Positions 17,259 to 25,707 are shown, counted from the first letter of the stretch. The stretch is DNA of 64,000 nucleotides from MR-S7 sp000400995 (GCF_045291395.1 NZ_CP152342.1:2356001-2420000); one strand, 5' to 3'. Numbers and translations: made by a program. Notes: generated by a model not told the origin, from the letters alone.

Positions 17259-17663
17259 TCAGGCCCGAAAAAGAAGTGAGCGAATTTCTTCCAATTCTTT
17301 GCGCAGTGCCGCAGCGCTGAGGGCGAGCGGCCCCGCCAGCGCACCGGCCGCGGCCTCCTGCGGCAGCTCCGGCGGCACGTTGTCGCGGGCGGCCTCCTTG
17401 TGCTCGTGCGCCAGCTCCTGCAGGCGGTTGCGCGCGCCGCTGATGGTGAAGCCCTGGTCGTACAGCAGCTCGCGTATGCGCCGGATCATGAGCACCTCGT
17501 GGTGCTGGTAGTAGCGGCGGTTGCCGCGCCGCTTCATGGGGCGCAGCTGCGTGAACTCCTGCTCCCAGTACCGCAAGACATGCGGCTTGACGCCGCACAG
17601 CTCGGCCACTTCCCCGATGGTGAAGTAGCGCTTGGCCGGGATGGGAGGCAGCGGTGTGCTCAT
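17259..17663 (-). CDS. MerR-family regulator
   Basis: 134 residues. YFTIGEVAELCGVKPHVLRY is the MerR N-terminal HTH and RRGNRRYYQHHEVLMIRRIR the wing. The C-terminus is a short Ala-rich coiled coil without metal-binding Cys. The order ihfA - this gene - tRNA-Pro is conserved in Burkholderiales; target unknown. Start ATG at 17663. Confidence 0.9.
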   Translation of the reverse strand: MSTPLPPIPAKRYFTIGEVAELCGVKPHVLRYWEQEFTQLRPMKRRGNRRYYQHHEVLMIRRIRELLYDQGFTISGARNRLQELAHEHKEAARDNVPPELPQEAAAGALAGPLALSAAALRKELEEIRSLLFRA

Positions 17664-17761
17664 GGACTCACGAAGGATGCGGTAAAGCCCGCAAGCGTAC
17701 TGCACCCGCGCGCCCTGCGCCATACGGCGCGGGGCAATCCTTCACGGGCATGGACAAAAGC

Positions 17762-18115
17762 TCACGTTTTGGGCGTGCCCTGGATCTGCTCCTTGAGCTT
17801 GCTGCTGGCGTGGAAGGTCACCACGCGCCGCGCCTCGATCGGGATGGATTCGCCCGTGCGCGGATTGCGCCCGGGGCGCGGCGCCTTGGTGCGGATCTGG
17901 AAGTTGCCGAAGCCCGAGAGCTTGACGTCCTGCCCGTCCACGAGGCTTTGCGCGATCAGGTCGAAGAACGCGTCCACCATGTCCTTGGATTCGCGCTTGT
18001 TCAGGCCGATGTGCTCGAAGAGCAGATCGGCCAGCTGGGCCTTGGTCAGCGCGGGAGACTCCAGGCTCTCCACCGCGAACTCGACCATCGCTCCTGGTTC
18101 CATGCCCAAAGTCAT
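17762..18115 (-). CDS. ihfA: Integration host factor alpha subunit
   Basis: 117 residues. Core ALTKAQLADLLFEHIGLNKR and SGFGNFQIRTKAPRPGRNPR with the DNA-intercalating Pro (GRNPRTGE). Pairs with IhfB to bend DNA; also needed by phage and ICE integrases. ATG at 18115 overlaps the pheT stop (ATGA), the classical pheT-ihfA coupling. The N-terminus is longer than the E. coli protein (MTLGMEPGAMVEFAVESLES). Confidence 0.96.
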   Translation of the reverse strand: MTLGMEPGAMVEFAVESLESPALTKAQLADLLFEHIGLNKRESKDMVDAFFDLIAQSLVDGQDVKLSGFGNFQIRTKAPRPGRNPRTGESIPIEARRVVTFHASSKLKEQIQGTPKT

Positions 18116-20538
18116 CGCAGCCTCGCTCCCGTGTGTTGCGCCAAAGCCTGCAGCACGGCCTGCACGGCCGTGTCGATCTCGGCGTCCGTCAGCGCGGCGG
18201 CGTCGCTGCCCAGCGTCAGGCGGATGGCGAGGCTCTTCTCGCCCTGTGCCAGGCCGCCCGTGGACGTGCCCTGCGGCCGGAAGACGTCGAACAGCACGCA
18301 CGAGCGCAGCAGTTCGCCGGGCAAGGCCGCCTCCGCGGCGCGCACCACCTCGCCGTGCGTGACGCGCTCGGCCACGACCACCGCGATGTCGCGCTCGACG
18401 AGCTGGCGCTTGGCCACCGGCTTGAAGCTGGGCACCGGGCGGCGCTGCACGGCCTCCAGCTCCAGCTCGAACAGCATGGGCGCGCCGGGCAGGTCCCACG
18501 ACTGGCGCCAGCGCGGGTGCAGCTCGCCGACGAAGCCGATGGCCCGGCCGTCCAGCAGCACGCGGGCGCAGCGGCCGGGGTGCAGCGCGGGGTGCTCGGC
18601 CGGCTCAAAGGTGGGACGCAGCGGCGCGAGCAGCGCCTCCACGTCGCCCTTGGCGTCGTAGAAGTCCACGGCCTTGTCCTTGCGGCCCCACTGCAGCGCG
18701 TCCTGCGCGCCGTAGGCCAGCGCGGCCACGCGCATGGGCTGCGACACACCTTCGACGGTGCTGTCGGTGTTCTGCACGCCCGCATCGCGCAGGAAGACGC
18801 GGCCCAGCTCGAACACGCGCACGCGGCCGGCCTTGCGGTCCAGGTTGAACTTGAGCACCTGCAAGAGCGAGCCCAGCAGCGACGAGCGCATCACGCTCAA
18901 CTGGCTGGCGATGGGGTTGAGCAGCTTGATGGGCGCGGCGTTGCCGGCCAGCTCGCTCTCCCAGCGCTCTTCCACGAAGCTGAAGTTGATCGTTTCCTGG
19001 TAGCCCAGCGCGGCCAGCTCGCGGCGCACCGCGAAGCTGCTGCGGCGCGACTCCTGGCGCAGCTTGGGCGTGATGGGTGCCAGCGGCGGCGTGGTGGGCA
19101 GGGTGTTGTAGCCCACGATGCGGGCCACTTCCTCGATCAGGTCTTCCTCCAGGCGCAGGTCGAAGCGGAACGACGGCGGCGTGACGGTCACCGCGCCCTC
19201 CTCCTGCGCCACCGGCAGGCCCAGGCGCTGCAGCGCGTCCACGCACTGCGCCTGCGTGAGCGGCATGCCGATCACCTTGGCGGCGCGGGCCACGCGCATG
19301 CGCACCGGCGCCTGGGCGGGGACGTTGACGCGCTGGTCGTCGATGGGGCCCAGAGCCGTCTCGGGTGTGCCGCAGATGTCGATGACGAGCTGGGTGATGC
19401 GCTCGATGTGCTCCACGGTCAGCTCGGGATCCACGCCGCGCTCGAAGCGGTGGCCCGCGTCGGTGGAGAAGTTGTAGCGGCGCGAGCGGCCCGCGATGGC
19501 CTCGGGCCACCAGAAGGCGGCTTCCACGTAGATGTGGCGCGTGTCGTCGGTCACGGCCGTGGCGTCGCCGCCCATGATGCCGGCGAGCGACTCCACCTGG
19601 GCGGCGTCGGCGATCACGCCAACCTTCTCGTCCACGGTGACGGTGTTGCCGTTGAGCAGCTTGAGCGGCTCACCCACCCTGCCCCAGCGCACGTCGAGGC
19701 CGCCGTGGATCTTGTCCAGGTCGAAGATGTGCGAGGGCCGGCCCAGCTCGAACATCACGTAGTTGGAGATGTCCACCAGCGGCGCCACGCTGCGCTGGCC
19801 GCAGCGCGCGAGGCGGTCCACCATCCACTGCGGCGTCTGCGCGCGCGGGTTGACGTTGCGCACCACGCGGCCGGAGAAGCGCCCGCACAGGTCGGGCGCG
19901 CTCACGCGCACCGGCAGGCGGTCGCCGATGGTGGCGGCCACGGGCGGGAACTGCGGCGCCTTCAAAGGCGCGCCAGTCAGCGCGGAGACTTCGCGCGCGA
20001 CGCCGTAGACGCTCAGGCAATGCGCGAGGTTGGGCGTGAGCTTGAGGGTGAACAGCGTGTCGTCGAGCTGCAGGTAGGCGCGGATGTCCTGGCCCAGCGG
20101 CGCGTCGGCAGGCAGCTCCAGCAGGCCGCCGTGGTCTTCGGACAGCTTCAGCTCGCGCGCGGAGCACAGCATGCCGTGGCTTTCCACACCGCGCAGCTTG
20201 CCGATCTTGATGAGGAAGGGCTTGCCGTCCTCGCCAGGGGGCAGCTCGGCGCCCACCATGGCGCAGGGCACCTTGATGCCCACCCGCGCATTGGGCGCGC
20301 CGCAGACGATGGTGAGCAGGCCGCCCTGCCCCACGTCCACCTGGCACACGCGCAGGCGGTCGGCGTCGGGGTGCTGCACGGCCTCCTTGATCTCGCCCAC
20401 GACGATCTTCGTGAACGGCGGGGCCACGGGCCGCAGTTCCTCGACCTCCAGCCCCGCCATCGTCAGGGTGTCGGCCAGCTCTTGGGTGGTCAGGGGCGGG
20501 TTGCAGAACTCGCGCAACCAGGATTCAGGAAATTGCAT
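18112..20538 (-). CDS. pheT: Phenylalanyl-tRNA synthetase beta subunit
   Basis: 808 residues. N-terminal MQFPESWLREFCNPPLTTQE, EMAP-like tRNA-binding domain (about 40 to 150), B3/B4 editing region (about 210 to 380), B5 domain, catalytic-like core and C-terminal ferredoxin-like anticodon-binding domain (about 710 to 808). Normal length. Cytoplasmic alpha2-beta2 enzyme charging tRNA-Phe. Confidence 0.97.
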   Translation of the reverse strand: MQFPESWLREFCNPPLTTQELADTLTMAGLEVEELRPVAPPFTKIVVGEIKEAVQHPDADRLRVCQVDVGQGGLLTIVCGAPNARVGIKVPCAMVGAELPPGEDGKPFLIKIGKLRGVESHGMLCSARELKLSEDHGGLLELPADAPLGQDIRAYLQLDDTLFTLKLTPNLAHCLSVYGVAREVSALTGAPLKAPQFPPVAATIGDRLPVRVSAPDLCGRFSGRVVRNVNPRAQTPQWMVDRLARCGQRSVAPLVDISNYVMFELGRPSHIFDLDKIHGGLDVRWGRVGEPLKLLNGNTVTVDEKVGVIADAAQVESLAGIMGGDATAVTDDTRHIYVEAAFWWPEAIAGRSRRYNFSTDAGHRFERGVDPELTVEHIERITQLVIDICGTPETALGPIDDQRVNVPAQAPVRMRVARAAKVIGMPLTQAQCVDALQRLGLPVAQEEGAVTVTPPSFRFDLRLEEDLIEEVARIVGYNTLPTTPPLAPITPKLRQESRRSSFAVRRELAALGYQETINFSFVEERWESELAGNAAPIKLLNPIASQLSVMRSSLLGSLLQVLKFNLDRKAGRVRVFELGRVFLRDAGVQNTDSTVEGVSQPMRVAALAYGAQDALQWGRKDKAVDFYDAKGDVEALLAPLRPTFEPAEHPALHPGRCARVLLDGRAIGFVGELHPRWRQSWDLPGAPMLFELELEAVQRRPVPSFKPVAKRQLVERDIAVVVAERVTHGEVVRAAEAALPGELLRSCVLFDVFRPQGTSTGGLAQGEKSLAIRLTLGSDAAALTDAEIDTAVQAVLQALAQHTGARLR

Positions 20539-20658
20539 AGTCGGATTCTTTGGCGTGCTCTTGAAAAGAGAGCTGCTTGCGCTCGATGGGCCTTGTTTTC
20601 AATAGGAAAACATGCTCAAACCCTTTGCTGGCAAGCGCTGGCAGCTCACTTTCTTGCA
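20539..20658 (-). repeat. pheS-pheT spacer with dispersed repeat
   Basis: The 120-bp spacer contains TGGCAAGCGCTGGCAGCT (20628 to 20645), related to the AAGCGCT-type palindromic repeats also seen at 21770, 46863 and 47139. A CTCTT.GAAAAGAG dyad lies at 20560 to 20571. Not a strong terminator, so pheT is probably read through from pheS. Confidence 0.45.
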
Positions 20659-21711
20659 TTACTGGAACTGGGACAGGAAGCGGACGTCGCCGTCGAAGAA
20701 CAGGCGCAGGTCGTTCACGCCATAGCGCAGCATGGTCAGCCGGTCCGGCCCCATGCCGAAGGCGAAGCCGATGAAGCGCTCCGGGTCCAGCCCCATGTTG
20801 CGCACCACGTTCGGGTGCACCTGGCCGCTGCCTGCGACCTCCAGCCAGCGGCCGGCCAGCGGACCGCTCTGGAACTGGATGTCGATCTCCGCGCTGGGCT
20901 CGGTGAACGGGAAGAAGCTGGGCCGAAAGCGCAGCACGAGGTCGTCGCTCTCGAAGAAGGTCTTGCAAAAGCCCGTGAACACGACCTTCAGATCCTTGAA
21001 GCTCACGTTCTCGCCGATCCACAGGCCCTCGCACTGGTGGAACATGGGCGAGTGCGTGGCGTCCGAGTCCACGCGGTAGGTGCGGCCCGGCGCGATCACG
21101 CGGATCTCGGGCATGGGCTGGCCCGCGTCGATCAGGTGGCGGTATTTCTTGACGTGCTGCACGGCGTAGCGCACCTGCATCGGGCTGGTGTGCGTGCGCA
21201 GCAGGTGGGGCGCCTCGGGCGTGCCGCCCTCGACGTAGAAGGTGTCGTGCATGGAACGCGCCGGGTGGTCCTCGGGCGTGTTCAGCGCGGTGAAGTTGAA
21301 CCAGTCGGTCTCGATCTCGGGGCCGTCGGCCACGTCGAAACCCATGGAGCCGAAGATGCCCTCGATGCGCTCGAGCGTGAGCGACACGGGGTGCAGACCG
21401 CCGCGCCCCTGCCTGCGGCCGGGCAGCGTCACGTCCAGCGCCTCGGCCTGGAGCTGGCGCTGCAGTTCGGCGTCGGCCAGTTGCTGGCGGCGCTCGGTCA
21501 GCAGCGCCTCCACGCCCTGCTTGGCCACGTTGATCGCCGCGCCGCGCGTCTTCTTCTCCTCGGGCGAGAGCTGCGCCATGCCCTTCATCAGCTCGGTCAG
21601 GCGGCCCGACTTGCCCAGGAACAGCGCCTTGGCGTTCTCCAGATCGGCGGGGGTTGCGGCCTGCGCGAACGCTTCGCGCGCGCCTTGCACCAGGGAATCC
21701 AACTCGTTCAT
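20659..21711 (-). CDS. pheS: Phenylalanyl-tRNA synthetase alpha subunit
   Basis: 350 residues, N-terminal coiled coil then class II catalytic core: motif 2 GRTYRVDSDATHSPMFHQCE, FRPSFFPFTEPSAEIDIQF and motif 3 GFAFGMGPDRLTMLRYG. Normal length and composition. Confidence 0.97.
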   Translation of the reverse strand: MNELDSLVQGAREAFAQAATPADLENAKALFLGKSGRLTELMKGMAQLSPEEKKTRGAAINVAKQGVEALLTERRQQLADAELQRQLQAEALDVTLPGRRQGRGGLHPVSLTLERIEGIFGSMGFDVADGPEIETDWFNFTALNTPEDHPARSMHDTFYVEGGTPEAPHLLRTHTSPMQVRYAVQHVKKYRHLIDAGQPMPEIRVIAPGRTYRVDSDATHSPMFHQCEGLWIGENVSFKDLKVVFTGFCKTFFESDDLVLRFRPSFFPFTEPSAEIDIQFQSGPLAGRWLEVAGSGQVHPNVVRNMGLDPERFIGFAFGMGPDRLTMLRYGVNDLRLFFDGDVRFLSQFQ

Positions 21712-21731
21712 ATCGACTCTTGAAAAAGAAA

Positions 21732-21765
21732 CAAGGGCTAGCGCCTTTTCAAGCCCTAGCCCTTG
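21732..21765 (-). terminator. Terminator / attenuator-like hairpin between rplT and pheS
   Basis: On the minus strand CAAGGGCTAG and CTAGCCCTTG form a perfect 10-bp stem followed by TGTTTCTTTTTC, 20 nt before the pheS start. Upstream lies CTATGATTTTCATAG plus GGCAGCGCT, another copy of the dispersed repeat. No Phe-rich leader peptide is apparent (only one Phe in the short frame MIFIAGSAQT). Confidence 0.7.
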
Positions 21766-21813
21766 CTGTTTGAGCGCTGCCAGCTATGAAAATCATAGCC
21801 GGCAGTCGTGAAC

Positions 21814-22173
21814 TCAAGCGGCCAGCTTGGCCTTGACTTGCTCCACGATGCTGCCGAAGGCAGCCTTGTCATGCACCGCGAGGTCGGCCAGCATCTTGCG
21901 GTCGATCTCGATGGATGCCTTCTTCAGGCCGTTGGCGAACTGGCTGTAGGTCAGGCCCAGTTCACGGGCAGCGGCGTTGATACGGGCGATCCACAGCTGG
22001 CGGAACACGCGCTTCTTGGTACGGCGGTCACGGTAGGCGTATTGCCCAGCCTTCATCACCGCCTGCTTGGCGATGCGGAAGACGTTGCCGCGGCGGCCGC
22101 GGAAACCCTTGGCCAGAGCCAGAACCTTCTTGTGACGGGCGCGTGCCGTTACACCACGTTTGACGCGAGGCAT
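21814..22173 (-). CDS. rplT: Ribosomal protein L20
   Basis: 119 residues, MPRVKRGVTARARHKKVLAL, fully basic N-terminal extension and globular C-terminal half. Large-subunit assembly protein; in E. coli also a translational repressor of rpmI-rplT. 26 nt downstream of rpmI. Confidence 0.98.
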   Translation of the reverse strand: MPRVKRGVTARARHKKVLALAKGFRGRRGNVFRIAKQAVMKAGQYAYRDRRTKKRVFRQLWIARINAAARELGLTYSQFANGLKKASIEIDRKMLADLAVHDKAAFGSIVEQVKAKLAA

Positions 22174-22199
22174 GTGTTTTCTCCTTGTTCGTCAGTGAA

Positions 22200-22403
22200 T
22201 TACAGGCCAGCCATGGGCAGCATCTGCGCGATGTGACCCATGTTGGTCTCATGCACAGCAACCGCACCGCGCAGGTGGCGCTTGTTCTTGGTGGTCTTCT
22301 TGGTCAGGATGTGACGCTTGAAGGCTTGACCGCGCTTGACGGTACCACCCGGACGAACGCGAAAACGCTTCTTCGCGCTGCTCTTGGTCTTCATTTTGGG
22401 CAT
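22200..22403 (-). CDS. rpmI: Ribosomal protein L35
   Basis: 67 residues, MPKMKTKSSAKKRFRVRPGG, ending HIAQMLPMAGL. Normal length. ATG at 22403 with AAGGAGC upstream. Lies between infC and rplT as in most bacteria. Confidence 0.97.
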   Translation of the reverse strand: MPKMKTKSSAKKRFRVRPGGTVKRGQAFKRHILTKKTTKNKRHLRGAVAVHETNMGHIAQMLPMAGL

Positions 22404-22584
22404 GTGAATGCTCCTTATGGTTGTGCTCGTGAGGCGTTTGCACACCGCTGTGCAACCTTGTTGGCCCCGAGCCACTTCTAAAAAACGGCCAGGCTTCGCA
22501 GCCCTGCCGTGCGGCGGCGCTTGCGCGCCGCCTATCGGCGGCCAGAGCCCTCTTGCGAAGGCCTCGCCGCCAAATCCCTGTGCA
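22404..22584. other. infC-rpmI spacer with GC-rich inverted repeats
   Basis: About 180 bp. GGCGGCGCTTGCGCGCCGCC (near 22512 to 22531) is a strong hairpin, and GGCTTCGCAGCC / CTTGCGAAGGCC a looser outer pair. No T-run. It could be the site of L20-type autoregulation, but nothing specific can be shown. Confidence 0.4.
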
Positions 22585-23187
22585 TCAGGCGCCTGCCTGC
22601 GCCCCTTCCGCCGCGGGCTTGCCCGCCGCAGGCTTCTTGCGCGCCGGCGCGATCATCATGATCATCTGCCGGCCTTCGAGCTTCGGAAACTGCTCGACGA
22701 CGATCGTGTCGGCCAGGTCGTCGCGCAGCCGGTTGAGCAGCGCCAGACCCAGTTCCTGGTGCGTGATCTCGCGGCCGCGGAAGCGCAGCGTGATCTTGCA
22801 CTTGTCGCCCTCCGCGAGGAAGCGGCGGATGTTGCGCAGCTTTATGTTGTAGTCGCCGTCGTCCGTGCCGGGGCGGAACTTCACTTCCTTGATCTCGATG
22901 ACCGTCTGCTTGGCCTTGGCCTCGGCCGCCTTCTTCTGCTCCTGGTACTTGAACTTGCCATAGTCCATCAGGCGGCAGACCGGCGGATTCGCGGTGGCTG
23001 CAATCTCGACCAGATCGACGTCCAGTTCGCCCGCCATGCGCAAAGCCTCTTGCAGGCTCACGATGCCCAGAGGTTCATTGTCCGGGCCGGACAAGCGCAC
23101 TTCGGGCGCCATGATTTCACGGTTCAGGCGGTGCTTGCGCTCTTCACGCTGGCGACGATCACGAAATTCGGTAGCGATGGTTCTCAC
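22585..23187 (-). CDS. infC: Translation initiation factor IF-3
   Basis: About 197 to 200 residues. RLNREIMAPEVRLSGPDNEP begins the conserved N-domain and FRGREITHQELGLALLNRLR the C-domain. The longest frame starts at a GTG (23187), but homologues begin ATEFRDRR, which corresponds to an ATC codon at 23178 preceded by AAGGGTGAG. IF-3 genes commonly use AUU/AUC/AUA starts for autoregulation, so AUC is likely the true start. C-terminal tail is Lys/Ala/Gly-rich. Confidence 0.95.
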   Translation of the reverse strand: MRTIATEFRDRRQREERKHRLNREIMAPEVRLSGPDNEPLGIVSLQEALRMAGELDVDLVEIAATANPPVCRLMDYGKFKYQEQKKAAEAKAKQTVIEIKEVKFRPGTDDGDYNIKLRNIRRFLAEGDKCKITLRFRGREITHQELGLALLNRLRDDLADTIVVEQFPKLEGRQMIMMIAPARKKPAAGKPAAEGAQAGA

Positions 23188-23265
23188 CCTTGATCAAAAA
23201 TACTACAAAAAGCGTAGCTGCTCACGCACCCGCGGCGCGCACCAAAGCGTGCTTTGACACAACAC

Positions 23266-25197
23266 TCAGACTTTGGAGGCGATGTCCTGTGCGATCAGGT
23301 CGACAAAGGCGTCGACGGACATCACGCCGAGGTCCTTGTTACCCCGGGCGCGCACTGCCACAGCGCCGGCCGCCTTCTCCTTGTCGCCCGCGACGAGGAT
23401 GTAAGGGAGCTTTTGCAGTGCATGCTCCCGTATTTTATACGTGATCTTTTCATTGCGCAGATCAGTCACCACCCTAAGGTCTTGATTCGGCAGTGCTTTT
23501 TGCAGCTTTGCGGCGATTTCGCGACAGTAGTCGGACTGAGCGTCGGTGATGTTGAGCACCGCCACCTGCACGGGCGCCAGCCAGACGGGCAGCGCACCCG
23601 CGTGCTGCTCGATCAGGATGCCGATGAAACGCTCCAGGCTGCCCACGATGGCCCGGTGCAGCATCACGGGGCGGTGGCGCCCGCCGTCCTCGCCCACGTA
23701 CTCGGCATCGAGCCGCTCGGGCATGGAGAAATCCACCTGCATGGTGCCGCACTGCCACTGGCGCCCGATGGCGTCCTTGAGCGTGTATTCGATCTTCGGC
23801 CCGTAGAAGGCGCCGTCGCCCGGAGCGATCTCGAAGGCGCAGCCCGACGCGCGCAGGCTTTCCATCAGCGCGTGCTCGGCCTTGTCCCAGCTCTCGTCGG
23901 AGCCGATGCGCGCCTCGGGGCGCGTCGCCACCTTGTAGATGATGTCCGTGAAGCCGAAGTCCTTGTAGACCTTCTGCAGCAGCGCCGTATAGGCCGTGCA
24001 TTCGGCCAGGACGTGGTCCTCCGTGCAGAAGATGTGGCCGTCGTCCTGCGTGAAGCCGCGCACGCGCATGATGCCGTGCAGGCCGCCCGTGGGCTCGTTG
24101 CGGTGGCACTGGCCGAACTCGCCGTAGCGCAGCGGCAGGTCGCGGTAGCTCTTGATCCCCTGCTTGAAGATCAGGATGTGGCCGGGGCAGTTCATCGGCT
24201 TGAGCGCGTAGTCGCGCTTCTCGCTCTCCGTGACGAACATGTTCTCGCGGTACTTGTCCCAGTGGCCCGTCTTCTCCCACAGCGTCTTGTCGAGGATCTG
24301 CGGCCCCTTGACCTCCTGGTAGCCGTTGTCGCGGTACACGCGGCGCATGTACTGCTCCACCTGCTGCCACAGCGTCCAGCCCTTGGGGTGCCAGAACACC
24401 GTGCCGGGCGAATGCTCGTCGATGTGGAACAGGTCCAGTTCGCGCCCGAGCTTGCGGTGGTCGCGCTTCTCGGCCTCCTCCAGCATCGTGAGGTACTGCT
24501 GCAGCTCTTCCTTCGTGGCCCAGGCCGTGCCGTAGATGCGCTGCAGCATCTCGTTGCGGTGGTCGCCGCGCCAGTAGGCGCCCGCGACCTTCATGAGCTT
24601 GAAGTGCTTGAGCTTGCCGGTGCTCGGCACGTGCGGCCCGCGGCACAGGTCCTCGAAGCCACCCTCGCGGTACAGGCTCACCTCCTCGTTCGTCGGGATG
24701 CTGGCGATGATCTCGGCCTTGTAGTGCTCGCCGATGCTCTTGAAATACGCCACGGCCTCGTCGCGTGGCAGCACGCGGCGCACGACCGGCTCGTCTTTCG
24801 CAGCCAGCTCGCCCATGCGCTTTTCGATCGCCACGAGATCCTCGGGCGTGAACGGGCGCTTGTACGAGAAGTCGTAGTAGAAGCCGTTCTCGATCACGGG
24901 ACCGATGGTGACCTGGGCATCCGGGAAAAGCGCCTTCACCGCGTAGGCCAGCAAGTGCGCTGTGGAGTGGCGGATCACATCCAGCCCGTCCGCATCCTTG
25001 GCCGTCACGATGGACAAGGGGCTGTCCTGCGTGATCCGGTAGCTCGTGTCGACCACCTGCGCCTCGTTGCCAGCGCCCACCTTGCCGGCCAGCGCCGCCT
25101 TGGCCAAGCCCGAGCCAATGGAAGCGGCCACCTCGGCCACCGTCACCGGGCCGGGAAACTCGCGCTGCGAACCATCGGGAAGCGTGATGTGAATCAT
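23266..25197 (-). CDS. thrS: Threonyl-tRNA synthetase
   Basis: 643 residues: TGS domain (MIHITLPDGSQREFPGPVTV), HxxxH editing domain (RHSTAHLLAYAVKALFP), class II core with KPMNCPGHILIFKQGI (zinc Cys) and motif 2 GEFGQCHRNEPTGGLHGI..., and the C-terminal anticodon-binding domain. Normal length. Preceded by a Thr attenuator (25260 to 25414). 78 nt upstream of infC. Confidence 0.97.
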   Translation of the reverse strand: MIHITLPDGSQREFPGPVTVAEVAASIGSGLAKAALAGKVGAGNEAQVVDTSYRITQDSPLSIVTAKDADGLDVIRHSTAHLLAYAVKALFPDAQVTIGPVIENGFYYDFSYKRPFTPEDLVAIEKRMGELAAKDEPVVRRVLPRDEAVAYFKSIGEHYKAEIIASIPTNEEVSLYREGGFEDLCRGPHVPSTGKLKHFKLMKVAGAYWRGDHRNEMLQRIYGTAWATKEELQQYLTMLEEAEKRDHRKLGRELDLFHIDEHSPGTVFWHPKGWTLWQQVEQYMRRVYRDNGYQEVKGPQILDKTLWEKTGHWDKYRENMFVTESEKRDYALKPMNCPGHILIFKQGIKSYRDLPLRYGEFGQCHRNEPTGGLHGIMRVRGFTQDDGHIFCTEDHVLAECTAYTALLQKVYKDFGFTDIIYKVATRPEARIGSDESWDKAEHALMESLRASGCAFEIAPGDGAFYGPKIEYTLKDAIGRQWQCGTMQVDFSMPERLDAEYVGEDGGRHRPVMLHRAIVGSLERFIGILIEQHAGALPVWLAPVQVAVLNITDAQSDYCREIAAKLQKALPNQDLRVVTDLRNEKITYKIREHALQKLPYILVAGDKEKAAGAVAVRARGNKDLGVMSVDAFVDLIAQDIASKV

Positions 25198-25259
25198 GGT
25201 GTGGGAATCCTTGTCAAAACCTTGGGGTGAGGTCGCGCCTTCCGTATCCTGAAAAGCAA

Positions 25260-25285
25260 AAAGCGCGGAACACGGTCCGCGCTTT
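25260..25285 (-). terminator. thrS attenuator: intrinsic terminator in the leader
   Basis: On the minus strand AAAGCGCGGA and TCCGCGCTTT form a perfect 10-bp stem with a 6-nt loop, followed by TTGCTTTTC. It lies 63 nt before the thrS start, after the Thr-rich leader peptide. Its 5' arm (GCGCGGAC) can instead pair with GTTCGCGC at 25308 to 25315. Confidence 0.85.
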
Positions 25286-25307
25286 CGATATGAGAAATCT
25301 CGTGCAG

Positions 25308-25315
25308 GCGCGAAC
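25308..25315 (-). promoter_or_regulatory. thrS antiterminator segment
   Basis: GTTCGCGC on the minus strand. It can pair over 8 bp (one G-T) with GCGCGGAC, the 5' arm of the terminator, or over 7 bp with CGCGAAC (25352 to 25358) inside the Thr codons of the leader peptide. The two pairings exclude each other, which is the logic of ribosome-mediated attenuation. Confidence 0.75.
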
Positions 25316-25323
25316 GGCCGGCC

Positions 25324-25365
25324 TCAGCGGCTGGCAGACATCTCCGTCGTAGTTCGCGGCGTCAT
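25324..25365 (-). CDS. thrS leader peptide, 13 aa, threonine-rich
   Basis: MTPRTTTEMSASR, four Thr in 13 residues with three in a row, read by the minus strand from an ATG at 25365. GAGAAAGG stands 10 nt upstream. An in-frame ATG at 25410 would give a 28-aa form but falls inside the likely -10 element, so I prefer 25365. Stalling at uncharged Thr codons would cover the CGCGAAC segment and free the antiterminator. Confidence 0.75.
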   Translation of the reverse strand: MTPRTTTEMSASR

Positions 25366-25408
25366 AACCAGATTGCCTTTCTCACCCTTGTGCGTTGCAG
25401 AGTCTTGC

Positions 25409-25414
25409 ATTCTA
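25409..25414 (-). promoter_or_regulatory. Probable thrS -10 element
   Basis: TAGAAT on the minus strand, 44 nt upstream of the leader-peptide ATG. No good -35 is visible at 17 bp spacing, so the assignment is moderate. It lies between the tRNA-His terminator and the leader. Confidence 0.45.
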
Positions 25415-25454
25415 ACCTGACTTGCCGATGGGCATATTTCCAGCACGCAAAACA

Positions 25455-25487
25455 AAACGCGCCGGGCTTTGAAGCGCCAGCGCGTTT
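25455..25487 (-). terminator. Terminator downstream of the tRNA-His 3' fragment
   Basis: Minus strand AAACGCGC and GCGCGTTT stem with an inner GGCGCTT / GCCC hairpin, followed by TGTTTTGC. Probably the native tRNA-His terminator, left on the chromosomal side of the insertion. Confidence 0.7.
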
Positions 25488-25500
25488 GCTTTTATCTGGG

Positions 25501-25542
25501 GCTGATGGGACTCGAACCCACGACGACAGGAATCACAATCCT
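25501..25542. repeat. Left direct repeat (att) of the tRNA-His element: 3' part of tRNA-His
   Basis: 42 bp identical to 36265 to 36306 inside the intact tRNA-His. After it the sequence diverges (CTTGATTC against CTGGACTC). The acceptor end is damaged here: TCTGGGGCTGATGG lacks three bases of the intact TCTGGGGTGGCTGATGG, so this copy is not a functional tRNA. Confidence 0.92.
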
Positions 25543-25670
25543 TGATTCTTAACATTTTCCCATGTTGATGAGCGCAGATATAATCAATACACATCAACAA
25601 CTTACACCAATATGACTGGATGAAAGAGTAGCCAATACGTTGATTGAAATTCCACAGAATTGGGAATTTT

Positions 25671-25707
25671 TGGCTACATGGTGGCTACATGGACCTCCGT
25701 GTAGCCA
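25671..25707. promoter_or_regulatory. Putative integrase arm-type sites, left end
   Basis: TGGCTACA at 25671 and 25682 (11 bp apart) and the inverse TGTAGCCA at 25700. The same pair with the same 11-bp spacing occurs at the other end (36180 and 36191). AGTAGCCA at 25627 may be a further copy. Confidence 0.6.

Noticed and set aside
18133..21723. Very long plus-strand open frame (1,196 codons) opposite pheT and pheS
   Set aside because: His/Gly/Arg/Leu-rich shadow composition of a high-GC gene on the other strand; pheT and pheS are unmistakable.
23254..25230. Long plus-strand open frame opposite thrS
   Set aside because: Antisense shadow; the thrS frame is fully conserved.
25324..25410. 28-codon version of the thrS leader peptide
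   Set aside because: Its ATG lies inside the likely -10 element; the 13-codon version has a better ribosome site. Both contain the Thr run.
25498..25545. Second tRNA-His gene
   Set aside because: Only the 3' part is present and its acceptor end lacks three bases; it is an attachment-site copy.
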